Assembly: GCA_958413765.1 (NCBI GenBank)
Contig: CATYVH010000004.1
Coordinates: forward strand, 62,001 to 126,000
Source of the DNA: an uncultured Collinsella sp.
GTDB lineage: Bacteria; Actinomycetota; Coriobacteriia; Coriobacteriales; Coriobacteriaceae
Reading direction: 5' to 3'
Length of the DNA stretch: 64,000 bases
Below, piece after piece: positions 9,794-20,175 of this stretch. The notes beneath the pieces are model-generated. The model worked only from the letters and a program-made list of their open reading frames with translations, was not told where the DNA came from and made no database searches. Position numbers and translations under genes: made by a program. Position 1 is the stretch's first letter, and each line of letters starts with the position of its first letter.

Positions 9794-10192
9794 ATGAGCG
9801 ATAACGTGGTCGAAACGCTGCAGTTCAACTGCACCACCTGCCCATCCGAGTGCCTTCTGACCGTAGAGGTGGAGCGCGACGCCAATGGCGCCGTGGTGGA
9901 AGTGCGCTCCGTGACCGGCAACAACTGCCCGCGCGGCGATACGTTCGCGCATCAGGAGCTCACCTGCCCCATGCGCGTGCTCACGACGACCGTGGCCGTC
10001 TCCGGCGGCGACGAAGCCCTGCTCCCCGTGCGCACGGCCGAAGCCATCCCGCTGGCACTCCACGCCCAAGCCATGGCCCTCATCCGAGGTCTAGTCGTCA
10101 ACGCCCCCATCCGCATGGGCGACGTCGTGCTGGAAGATCTTCTCGGCACCAACATTGACCTAGTCGCCAGCATGGACATCGACCCAGCCTAA
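9794..10192 (+). CDS. DUF1667 domain protein
   Basis: A 132-residue protein matching DUF1667 by its cysteine pattern: CTTCPSECLLTVEV near residue 14, GNNCPRG near residue 45 and ELTCPMRVLTTTV near residue 55. The conserved cysteines suggest a metal or iron-sulfur site. It is the third gene of the oxidoreductase operon, where DUF1667 proteins are regularly found, and is probably a small electron-transfer or structural subunit. No biochemical role is established that I know of. Confidence 0.85.
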   Translation: MSDNVVETLQFNCTTCPSECLLTVEVERDANGAVVEVRSVTGNNCPRGDTFAHQELTCPMRVLTTTVAVSGGDEALLPVRTAEAIPLALHAQAMALIRGLVVNAPIRMGDVVLEDLLGTNIDLVASMDIDPA

Positions 10193-10199
10193 GCAGCAA

Positions 10200-10285
10200 A
10201 TTTGGGACGGGGCTCTTTTAGCTGCTTTTGCAAGGAGTGTCCCCAGGTGCCGGCATAAAAGGAACGTCCCTATGTGCCGGGCTTG
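10200..10285. repeat. Degenerate GGGACG/CGTCCC repeat remnants
   Basis: The gap before the M24 peptidase holds broken copies of GTGTCCCCAGGTGCCGG and AACGTCCCTATGTGCCGG. They resemble the GGGACA-type elements elsewhere in the window but are too degraded for a clean hairpin. Confidence 0.35.
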
Positions 10286-10321
10286 GGATACCATGGTGGC
10301 AGCCTAGCGAAAGGATGTTTC

Positions 10322-11410
10322 ATGGCACATGTCGATGACCAGCGTGTGGCGCGCGTGCTCGATGCGCTCGAGGCTCAGCACCCCGGCGCGCAGCTCCTCG
10401 TAAACGACCCGTGGTCGATCTATTACCTGACCGGCTTTTATGCCGATATGTTCGAGCGTTTTTGTGGCGTGCTGCTCACGCGCGGCAGCGAGCCGGTAAT
10501 CCTGGTCAACGCCCTGCACCAGCTGCCCGAGTATGACAATGCCCGCGTTGCCTACCACACCGACACCGATGTCGTGGCCAACGCCATCGCGAGTGAGATC
10601 GACCCGACCAAACCGCTCGGCATCGACACCGTCATGCGCTCCGGCTTTTTGATGCCGCTTATGGAGCGCCACGCCGCCAGCGAGTTTTTCCTGGGCGATT
10701 TTGCCGTCACCGCCGCACGCACCTACAAGGATGCCGCCGAGCAGGAGCTCATGCGCGCGTCCTCGGCCGCTAACGATGCCGTGATGGCCGATGTTATCAA
10801 GCTCGTCCACGAGGGCGTGACGGAGCGCGAAATTGCCGACCAGATGCTAAGTCTGTATCGCAAGCACGGCTGCGAGGGCTTTAGCTTTCCGCCCATCGTG
10901 AGCTTTGGCGCCAACGCCGGCGACCCGCATCACGAGCCCGACGACACCGTACTCAAGCGTGGCGACGTGGTGCTGTTCGACATTGGCGGACGGCATCGCA
11001 ACTACTGCTCGGACATGACGCGCACGTTCTTTTGGGGCGAGCCGGACGAGGAGACCGTGCGTATCTACGATATCGTGCGCCGTGCCAACGAGGCCGCCGA
11101 GGCGCTCATCGCGCCGGGCGTTCGCATGTGCGACTTGGACCGCGCCGCACGCGATGTGATCGAGGACGCAGGCTATGGCAGATACTTTACACATCGCCTG
11201 GGCCACTCGATTGGTCTGCAGGACCACGAGCCGGGCGACGTCTCGCTCGTCAACGAGCAGGTCGTAGAGCCAGGCATGACGTTCTCCATCGAACCGGGCA
11301 TCTACCTCCCCGGTCGCGCCGGCGTCCGCATCGAGGACTTGGCCCTGGTGACCGAGTCCGGCGTCGAGATTCTCAACGCCTACCCCCACGATCCGGTCCG
11401 CCTAGACTAG
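10322..11410 (+). CDS. M24 family Xaa-Pro peptidase
   Basis: A 362-residue pita-bread-fold metallopeptidase. The N-terminal creatinase-like domain (IYYLTGFYADMFERF near residue 30) is followed by the catalytic domain. Its five metal ligands are visible: VLFDIGGRH, YCSDMTRTF, THRLGHSIGL, FSIEPGIY and GVRIEDLALV (Asp, Asp, His, Glu, Glu). These enzymes cut dipeptides or peptides with proline in the second position (aminopeptidase P or prolidase). The ATG at 10322 follows AAAGGA and is preferred to the longer reading from 10274. It appears to be a single-gene unit. Confidence 0.9.
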   Translation: MAHVDDQRVARVLDALEAQHPGAQLLVNDPWSIYYLTGFYADMFERFCGVLLTRGSEPVILVNALHQLPEYDNARVAYHTDTDVVANAIASEIDPTKPLGIDTVMRSGFLMPLMERHAASEFFLGDFAVTAARTYKDAAEQELMRASSAANDAVMADVIKLVHEGVTEREIADQMLSLYRKHGCEGFSFPPIVSFGANAGDPHHEPDDTVLKRGDVVLFDIGGRHRNYCSDMTRTFFWGEPDEETVRIYDIVRRANEAAEALIAPGVRMCDLDRAARDVIEDAGYGRYFTHRLGHSIGLQDHEPGDVSLVNEQVVEPGMTFSIEPGIYLPGRAGVRIEDLALVTESGVEILNAYPHDPVRLD

Positions 11411-11415
11411 CCAAT

Positions 11416-11442
11416 GTGACAAAGGAACAGTCCCTTTGTCAC
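11416..11442. repeat. GTGACAAAGGGAC palindrome, copy 1
   Basis: GTGACAAAGGAAC-A-GTCCCTTTGTCAC is a 27-base dyad with one mismatch, six bases after the peptidase stop. The same element occurs in perfect form at 46431-46461. Confidence 0.75.
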
Positions 11443-11457
11443 CTTCCGATTAGCTGC

Positions 11458-11617
11458 GCCACGAAAACGGCCTATCTACTACGTTTAGCCCGCATGGGTC
11501 GACCACACCTGTGTTTTCGCAAAACTGGTAAGCCATCTACCTGCGGTTTTCATTTCGCAATTCTCGGTGTGGTCGGGGGTAGTCGGTAAAACGTAGTAGA
11601 TAGGCCCATTTCGTGGC
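11458..11617. repeat. 160-base nested inverted-repeat element
   Basis: The outer arms (11458-11486 and 11588-11617) match at about 27 of 29 positions. An inner pair, GACCACACC (11501-11509) and GGTGTGGTC (11566-11574), sits in register. The arms read GCCACGAAA followed by GGCCTATCTACTACGTTT. No ORF lies inside. It resembles a MITE or a large structured RNA or DNA element. Confidence 0.7.
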
Positions 11618-11680
11618 AAGCGAGTCAACTCGGGGCGCAGGGCAGCCAAAAAAGCCCCGTCCCAAATTGACTGCTTTTGA

Positions 11681-11745
11681 GTTGCGGTGATATACGGACT
11701 GTTTGAGGCTTCTGGCTTGTAAAACAGTCCGTATTTCACCGCAAC
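11681..11745. repeat. 65-base inverted-repeat element
   Basis: Arms of 24 bases (11681-11704 and 11722-11745, 23 of 24 matching) carry GTTGCGGTGA and CGGACTGTTT blocks around a 17-base loop. It lies just after the folC stop on the minus strand and may also serve as its terminator. Confidence 0.7.
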
Positions 11746-11760
11746 TGCTGAGGGGATGGG

Positions 11761-13104
11761 TTAACGGAGCAGGCCGGCCACTTCGCCGGCTAGGGTGATG
11801 GTGCCGGCTGCTACGAAGGGCTCTCCGGCGGCATCGAGGGCTGCGAGGGCCTCGGAAACGCTGGGGTACACGCCCGCGAGCTTATCGGCGTCCACCAGGG
11901 CAGAGAGCTCCTCCGCCGGCAGGGCGCGGTCGGAATCGGTCTGCGTTACGACTACACGCGGGAAGGCGGGAATCAGCACATCGACGATACCCGCCACGTC
12001 CTTGTCGGCCAGCGCGGCGCACAGCAGCGTGGGGCGATTCTCTACGCACGGGTCGATCTCGTCCAACGCGCTTACAAAGTTCTCGCAGCTCTGGGGGTTA
12101 TGACAGGCGTCGATCAGCTTGAGCGGATCGGTCCCCAACACGTCAAAACGACCCGGCGTGGGGCAACCCATAAGCGATGCATCCAACGCATCGTGGTCGA
12201 GCTCGCGACCCAGATACCCCTCGCACAGCATAATCGCGCACGCAGCATTCTGCGGCTGATAGGCCGGCTTGACCATGCTCGACGTATAAATCGCACGCGG
12301 CGTGGTGCAGCTGAACTCAACCGTATCGCCCACATGCGCCGGCACCTTGGTCGTGGCGTGGCTCACCACCAGCGGCACCACACTGCACTCACGGCAACGG
12401 GCATCCATCACGCGCTGAACGCTCGACTCGTGCGTGCCCTCGCCCAGCACAACAAGACGTCCGGGCTTGATGACCGCGGCCTTCTCCCCCGCAATGGCCT
12501 CGAGCGTGTCGCCCAAAATGCGTGTATGGTCGAGGCCGATACCCGTAATGGCAACGGTGACGGGATCGGTCGCACTCGTGGCGTCCCAACGGCCGCCCAT
12601 GCCAACCTCGAGCACGGCAACGTCCACCGCGGCCTCGGCAAACACCACCAGCGCGGCAGCCGTCAGCAGATCAAACGGCGTGATGGTATAGGCGCGCTCC
12701 CCCGCCGCCACACGACGGGCATTCACGCGATGCCCCGCCTCAACGGCGGCAGAAACGCCACGGGCAAAGGCCTCGTCGCTCACAACGCGCCCATCGACCT
12801 CCATGCGCTCGGGATAGCGCACAAGCTGCGGAGACGTATACAGTGCGGTCTTTAACCCCTCACCACGAAGGATGGCAGCCGAAAAACGCGTAGTCGAAGT
12901 CTTGCCATTGGTACCGGCGACCTGAATGCAATCAAAATATTCGTCCGGACGCCCCAGCTCATCGAGCATATCGACAACCGTCTCGAGCAGAGGACCAGCA
13001 TCCCCAGAAATCCGCCCCGTATCAGCAGCCAGCCCAACAGCCTCATCAAACGGAAGCAACTCAAACGAGAAAGGAACGACATACGACCCCGAACGCTTAG
13101 CCAT
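11761..13104 (-). CDS. folC: Bifunctional folylpolyglutamate synthase/dihydrofolate synthase
   Basis: A 447-residue Mur-ligase-type protein that adds glutamate to folates (and possibly to dihydropteroate). The P-loop VAGTNGKTSTTRF near residue 55, the YTSPQLVRYPERM segment near residue 85, LEVGMGGRWDATSA near residue 160 and the GLDHTRILGDT stretch are standard FolC features. The ATG at 13102-13104 is chosen because GAGGGGAC lies upstream at good distance; a start seven codons earlier has no ribosome site. It lies downstream of valS on the same strand, as is frequent in bacteria, but a 156-base gap plus a hairpin element separates them. Confidence 0.92.
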   Translation of the reverse strand: MAKRSGSYVVPFSFELLPFDEAVGLAADTGRISGDAGPLLETVVDMLDELGRPDEYFDCIQVAGTNGKTSTTRFSAAILRGEGLKTALYTSPQLVRYPERMEVDGRVVSDEAFARGVSAAVEAGHRVNARRVAAGERAYTITPFDLLTAAALVVFAEAAVDVAVLEVGMGGRWDATSATDPVTVAITGIGLDHTRILGDTLEAIAGEKAAVIKPGRLVVLGEGTHESSVQRVMDARCRECSVVPLVVSHATTKVPAHVGDTVEFSCTTPRAIYTSSMVKPAYQPQNAACAIMLCEGYLGRELDHDALDASLMGCPTPGRFDVLGTDPLKLIDACHNPQSCENFVSALDEIDPCVENRPTLLCAALADKDVAGIVDVLIPAFPRVVVTQTDSDRALPAEELSALVDADKLAGVYPSVSEALAALDAAGEPFVAAGTITLAGEVAGLLR

Positions 13105-13260
13105 AACCCAAAGTCCCCTCAACATAAAAAGAGGCCCGCAATAAACAACGAGCCCCTCCCATACATAATATCAGCCAAACACCGCTTTGCAGCGAGATCA
13201 AGGCCATGACCAAGTAGCCCTTACATGCCAGATGCAAACAACCACGTAACCGCACTAGGA

Positions 13261-13369
13261 GCGGCCCGACGCTTTGCTCGATACAAGTTCCGCACGCAAA
13301 GGACAGCACTAAATGTGCTGTCCGTCTTGCGCAGGACTGTTCGCAGTAGCGAGCAAAGCGTCGGGACGC
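13261..13369 (-). repeat. Long-hairpin element family 1, copy C
   Basis: Arms of 20 bases (13261-13280 and 13350-13369, 19 of 20 matching) enclose a core which, read on the minus strand, shares AGTCCTG, CACATTTAGTG at the apex and GTGCGGAA with copies A and B. The apical stem GGACAGCAC/GTGCTGTCC is also perfect. It starts 15 bases after the valS stop in sense orientation. Confidence 0.75.
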
Positions 13370-13384
13370 GCCCCTCAGTAAGAC

Positions 13385-16081
<2,697 letters not shown>

Positions 16082-16101
16082 ATATCTCTCCCTGTCCCGC
16101 C

Positions 16102-16216
16102 GGGGAGGAATGTAGGCCCGATTTTCGCTCGGTCAAGTCCTGGCTCGCACGAAGACCACATTAAGTGGTCTTCGGCTCGTGCGGAATCTACGAAAATCGG
16201 GGCTACATTCCTCCCC
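16102..16216 (+). repeat. Long-hairpin element family 1, copy A
   Basis: Arms of 26 bases (16102-16127 and 16191-16216, 25 of 26 matching). The core has TCGGTCAAGTCCTGG, the apical hairpin GAAGACCAC-ATTAA-GTGGTCTTC and CTCGTGCGGAATCTACG. The core is nearly the same as copy B while the arms and the apical stem differ in sequence but keep pairing. Confidence 0.8.
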
Positions 16217-16310
16217 TTAGGTATCGATTACTTCAGTCTGATATGACTTCGCTGAGGCTTAAACAAACAAACAGAATAACACAGGTAGTTGGGGTTATTG
16301 CGTATATATA

Positions 16311-16346
16311 AAACAGCCTCCGACCGCGGGTGGTCGGAGGCTGTTT
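16311..16346 (-). terminator. clpX terminator
   Basis: AAACAGCCTCCGACC pairs with GGTCGGAGGCTGTTT, followed on the minus strand by TTTATATATA, 21 bases after the clpX stop. Confidence 0.85.
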
Positions 16347-16367
16347 ACAAGCACGTTTTAGGCAGGT

Positions 16368-17777
16368 TTAGCCGTAGATGCGTTGGGGCTGCTCTTCGCC
16401 CTTTACGGAAGCCTCGGTTACGACGACCTTGGCGACGCCCTCCTCGCTGGGCAGGTCGAACATCGTCTGCTGCAGCACGTCCTCGCAAATGGAGCGCAGG
16501 CCGCGGGCGCCGGTCTTGCGGGCGAGCGCCATACGGGCGATCTCGTGCAGAGCTTCGTCCTCAAACTCAAGCTCAACGTCCTCGAGCTGGAACATCTTGC
16601 GGTACTGGCGCACCACGGCGTTCTTGGGCTCGGTAAGGATCGACACCAGGTCGTCCTCGTCGAGCGCCTGCGTCTGGGTGACGACAGGCGTACGGCCCAC
16701 AAACTCGGGGATCATACCAAAGGCGTTGAGGTCCTGCGGGAGCACCTGACGCAGCAGGTCGTTCTCGTCGACCGAGGTGGGGCCGGCGATCTCGGAGTTA
16801 AAGCCCACGCCCTTGTTGCCCACACGGTCGGCAATGATCTTGTCCAGGCCCACAAAGGCACCGCCGCAGATGAACAGGATGTTGGTCGTGTCGATCTGCA
16901 GCAGCTCCTGCTGGGGATGCTTGCGGCCGCCGGTGGGCGGAACGCTTGCCACCGTGCCTTCAAGAATCTTAAGCAGTGCCTGCTGAACGCCCTCGCCCGA
17001 AACGTCGCGGGTAATGGAGAGATTCTCGGCCTTGCGGGCGATCTTGTCGATCTCATCGACATAGATAATGCCAACCTGCGCGCGCTCAATATCGCCATCG
17101 GCGGCGTTGATGAGCTTGAGCAGGATGTTCTCCACGTCCTCGCCCACGTAACCGGCCTCGGTGAGCGCGGTGGCGTCGGCGATGGCAAACGGCACCTCGA
17201 GGATGCGCGCAAGCGTCTGGGCCAGCAGGGTCTTACCGGTACCGGTGGGACCGAGCAGCAAAATGTTGGACTTGGCGAGCTCCACCTCGTCCATATCATC
17301 GTCGAGCTGCGAGTCCAAACCGTCGTCAAAGGCCGAAAGCGCAGCACCACCCTCAATCACGCGGCGGTAGTGGTTGTACACGGCAACCGACATGGCGCGC
17401 TTGGCGTCTTCCTGGCCCATGACATAGGCCGAAAGCTCGTCATAGATCTCATGCGGCGTCGGCACATGCGTAATGACCTGACGGGCGTCGTCCTCGAGCT
17501 CAAAGCCCTCGGCCTCGGGATCCATAGCAGGCTGGGACGCAGCCTGACCGTGATCGTTGAGGAAGCCCGGCAGCTTGCCGTTGCGGGCAGCGTCCATAAA
17601 GTCCGAAGCCAGCGACTCCTCCAAAATCTCGGAGCAGGCGGCGACGCACTCGTCGCAGATAAAGATATTGGTCGGACCCTTAACAAGGCGACGAACCTGA
17701 CCCTGCTCTTTTCCGCAGAAGGAGCAGCGGATGGAGTTACCGTTCTCGTCGAAATTGTCCTGCATGTTACCGGCCAT
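16368..17777 (-). CDS. clpX: ATP-dependent Clp protease ATP-binding subunit ClpX
   Basis: A 469-residue AAA+ unfoldase that recognises tagged substrates and threads them into ClpP. The N-terminal zinc-binding domain is visible as CSFCGKEQGQ and ICDECVAAC (residues 18-48). The Walker A LLGPTGTGKTLLAQ is near residue 180, Walker B IIYVDEIDKI near residue 245 and an RFIP/GFN-type pore region near residue 330. An acidic insert (ELDDDMDEVELA) precedes Walker A. The ATG at 17775-17777 comes one base after the clpP stop with AAGGACG inside the end of clpP as ribosome site, so the two are coupled. Confidence 0.96.
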   Translation of the reverse strand: MAGNMQDNFDENGNSIRCSFCGKEQGQVRRLVKGPTNIFICDECVAACSEILEESLASDFMDAARNGKLPGFLNDHGQAASQPAMDPEAEGFELEDDARQVITHVPTPHEIYDELSAYVMGQEDAKRAMSVAVYNHYRRVIEGGAALSAFDDGLDSQLDDDMDEVELAKSNILLLGPTGTGKTLLAQTLARILEVPFAIADATALTEAGYVGEDVENILLKLINAADGDIERAQVGIIYVDEIDKIARKAENLSITRDVSGEGVQQALLKILEGTVASVPPTGGRKHPQQELLQIDTTNILFICGGAFVGLDKIIADRVGNKGVGFNSEIAGPTSVDENDLLRQVLPQDLNAFGMIPEFVGRTPVVTQTQALDEDDLVSILTEPKNAVVRQYRKMFQLEDVELEFEDEALHEIARMALARKTGARGLRSICEDVLQQTMFDLPSEEGVAKVVVTEASVKGEEQPQRIYG

Positions 17778-17778
17778 C

Positions 17779-18399
17779 CTAGGCGTCCTTCGCGGCGAGA
17801 TCGCGCGAGGTGACAATGCGGTCAATCAGACCGTAGTCGAGGGCCTCGGCAGCGGTCAGGTAGTTGTCGCGCTCGGTATCGGCCTGGACCTTCTCGATGG
17901 GCTGGCCCGAGGCGTCGGACAGGATCTGGTTGAGCTCGCGGCGGGTCTTCTTGATCTCCTCGGCCACAATCTCGATCTCGGTCTGCTGGCCCTGCGCACC
18001 GCCGCTGGGCTGGTGAATCATGACCTTGGAATGCGGCAGGCAGAAGCGCTTGCCCTTGGCGCCGGCCGAAAGCAGCACGGCGGCCATGGACGCGGCCATA
18101 CCGACGCAGATGGTGGAGACCTGCGGCTTGATGAAGTTCATGGTGTCCAGAATCGCCAGGCCGGAGTAAACCTCGCCGCCAGGCGAATTGATGTAGAGCG
18201 AGATATCCTTCTCGGCATCCTGGCTTTCAAGATGCAGCAGCTGGGCAACGACCAGGTTGGCGCTGACGGAGTTGATCTCCTCGCCCAAGAAGATGATGCG
18301 GTCGTTGAGCAGGCGCGAATAGATATCGTAGCTGCGCTCACCGCGCGGCGTCTGCTCGATAACGTATGGCACGAGGGCGGAATCGAACTTAGCGATCAT
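17779..18399 (-). CDS. clpP: ATP-dependent Clp protease proteolytic subunit
   Basis: A 206-residue serine protease subunit forming the ClpP barrel. The catalytic Ser is in CVGMAASMAAVLL (near residue 100) and the His in PHSKVMIHQPSGG (near residue 125), with Asp in DRDN-type TERDNYLTA (near residue 175). Three ATG codons lie close together. The third (18399) is best placed after a GGAG; the product then starts MIAKFDSALVPYV. It is placed between tig and clpX, the widespread tig-clpP-clpX order. Confidence 0.95.
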   Translation of the reverse strand: MIAKFDSALVPYVIEQTPRGERSYDIYSRLLNDRIIFLGEEINSVSANLVVAQLLHLESQDAEKDISLYINSPGGEVYSGLAILDTMNFIKPQVSTICVGMAASMAAVLLSAGAKGKRFCLPHSKVMIHQPSGGAQGQQTEIEIVAEEIKKTRRELNQILSDASGQPIEKVQADTERDNYLTAAEALDYGLIDRIVTSRDLAAKDA

Positions 18400-18444
18400 A
18401 CGCATCTCCATTTCTCTTACGGACCAATAGTGGTTCTAGATAAA

Positions 18445-18485
18445 CGTACGGTGCCCGCATGCTATGCATTGGCTGGCACCGTACG
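18445..18485 (-). terminator. Hairpin between tig and clpP
   Basis: CGTACGGTGCC pairs perfectly with GGCACCGTACG. On the minus strand it is followed by TTTATC, a weak T run, so partial termination or processing after tig is plausible. Confidence 0.5.
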
Positions 18486-18561
18486 AAGCAACCGGATAAC
18501 CGGTTTATAACTTTACCCCATCGCGGGCACATGCATGCGCTCGCGAGCAAGGCGGCGAGAA

Positions 18562-19860
18562 TTACTCGGCGTCCTTGGCGGTCTCGTCGACCTCGGTCAC
18601 CTTGGCGTTCTCGACCAGGTGGTCGACGGCCTTGGAGCGACGGATGGACTCGCGGACGGCAGGCATGCGGCCATCGGCGATGAACTCAGCCTTGGAAGCC
18701 TCGACGTCCTTGACGCCGGCCTTCTCGAACTCGGCGTTGATGTCGTCCTCGGTGACCTCGATCTTGAGCTCACGGGCGAGGGCGTCGAGCGCCAGGGACT
18801 CACGGGCAACGTCGTTGGCCTGCTTGTGCAGGTCGCCGATGAACTGCTCCATGGTCAGGCCGGAAGCGGGCAGCCAGGTGTCGAGGGTCATGCCGCGGGC
18901 AGCGAGGTTGGACAGGAAGTTCTGGCCAAGCTCCTCAAAGACAGACTGCTCGTAGTCGGCATCCATCTCGTCGAGCTGCAGGCGCTCGGCGAGAGCGGAG
19001 ACGCAACGGTTCTCCTTCTCGGCCGGGAGGCGGGAAGCCTTGTCCTGCTCGATCTCGATCTTGATGGCGTCGCGCATAGCGTCGATGCTGTCGAAGCCAA
19101 AGTCAGACTTGACGAGCTCGTCGGTGAGCTCGGGGGTGTTGCGGACCTTGATGCCCTTGACGGTGACCTCGACGGTGTGGGTCTCGGCCTCCTCGCCCTC
19201 CTCGGCCTCGTCGGTCCAGGTGACGGACTTGACGTCGTCAACGTTGGCGCCAATCAGAGCCTCGTTGAACTCGGCGGGGTTGCTGTCGCTACCGGCGATG
19301 AGCATACGGCCCTCGGCGGCAAAGTTGTCGGCGTTCTCGACGGCCTTGAGGTCGACGGTAACGTAGTCCTCGGACTCGACAGCGCGGCCCTCGACGTCCT
19401 CGAAGGTGGCACGGTAGTTGAGGAGCATCTCGACCTGGTTGTTGATCTCGGACTCGGTGACCTCCGCAGGGGGCATCTCGATCTCGACAGCGTCGAAGGA
19501 GGAGAGCTCAGCGGCGGGACGCAGGGAGAACTCGACGGTGTAGGTGTAGTCCTCGTGATCCTTGGCGAGGTCGAGCTCCTTGTAGTCACCGCTCTTGGTG
19601 GGGACGATGTCCAGCTCGTTGAGGACGGCGGGCTCGTTGGCGGCGATCAGGTCGTTGGTGGCCTGAGCGAGGGTAGCCTCGGCGCCAAGAGCGGAATCGA
19701 TGACCGGACGGGGAGCCTTGCCGGCACGGAAGCCCGGGAAGCGGTACTTCTTGGCGGTGTCCTTGTAGGCCTTCTTGATCGCGGCGTCGACGTCGGCGGC
19801 CGGGATGGTGACCGTAGCGGTGAGCTTGGCGTCCTTGACGTCAGAAGCGGTGATGTTCAA
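18562..19860 (-). CDS. tig: Trigger factor
   Basis: A 432-residue ribosome-bound chaperone with peptidyl-prolyl isomerase activity. The ribosome-binding signature appears as KKYRFPGFRAGKAPRPVID near residue 45 and the FKBP-like domain runs over about residues 150-240. The C-terminal part is helical, as expected. The start is taken as the TTG at 19858-19860, which has AGGAGG six bases upstream and gives MNITASDVKDAK; the ATG further up overlaps that ribosome site and is less likely. The C-terminus ends in an acidic tail (ETAKDAE). Confidence 0.94.
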   Translation of the reverse strand: MNITASDVKDAKLTATVTIPAADVDAAIKKAYKDTAKKYRFPGFRAGKAPRPVIDSALGAEATLAQATNDLIAANEPAVLNELDIVPTKSGDYKELDLAKDHEDYTYTVEFSLRPAAELSSFDAVEIEMPPAEVTESEINNQVEMLLNYRATFEDVEGRAVESEDYVTVDLKAVENADNFAAEGRMLIAGSDSNPAEFNEALIGANVDDVKSVTWTDEAEEGEEAETHTVEVTVKGIKVRNTPELTDELVKSDFGFDSIDAMRDAIKIEIEQDKASRLPAEKENRCVSALAERLQLDEMDADYEQSVFEELGQNFLSNLAARGMTLDTWLPASGLTMEQFIGDLHKQANDVARESLALDALARELKIEVTEDDINAEFEKAGVKDVEASKAEFIADGRMPAVRESIRRSKAVDHLVENAKVTEVDETAKDAE

Positions 19861-19951
19861 CACGTTCCTCCTCATACTGCCCAGCTTATCTGAGGTGCTG
19901 GTACCTTTATGCAACAAAGAGTCGCGACGGCCGAAGCCGACGCAGATGCGT

Positions 19952-20035
19952 TGGTGCGGGCGAAAGGACTCGAACCTTCACGGGAATCCCACCAGAACCT
20001 AAATCTGGCGCGTCTACCAATTCCGCCACGCCCGC
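19952..20035 (-). tRNA. tRNA-Leu (anticodon UAG)
   Basis: Acceptor GCGGGCG pairs with CGCCCGC and CCA is encoded. The D arm has GGTAGACGCG, the anticodon loop TTTAGGT gives UAG, and a TTCGAGTCC T-loop closes a class II tRNA with variable arm (84 bases). Confidence 0.93.
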
Positions 20036-20125
20036 ATGAGCGCACAGACTAGGAATGATAGCAGATACGAACGGCAAGCGCACGCACACGTTTTACAGGC
20101 TCACGACCTCACCACGAGTGCAAAA

Positions 20126-20152
20126 GGCGGGACGAGTTGCCCCGCCCCGCCC
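20126..20152 (-). terminator. Terminator of the xanthine dehydrogenase-type operon
   Basis: GGCGGGGC pairs with GTCCCGCC followed by TTTT on the minus strand, 24 bases past the gene stop. Confidence 0.7.
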
Positions 20153-20175
20153 ATTACGACTTGTTCGCCGACCCG

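Noticed and set aside
13261..13369. Simple intrinsic terminator of valS
   Set aside because: The element may stop transcription, but it has no T run and shares a detailed core with two other loci, so a plain terminator does not account for it.
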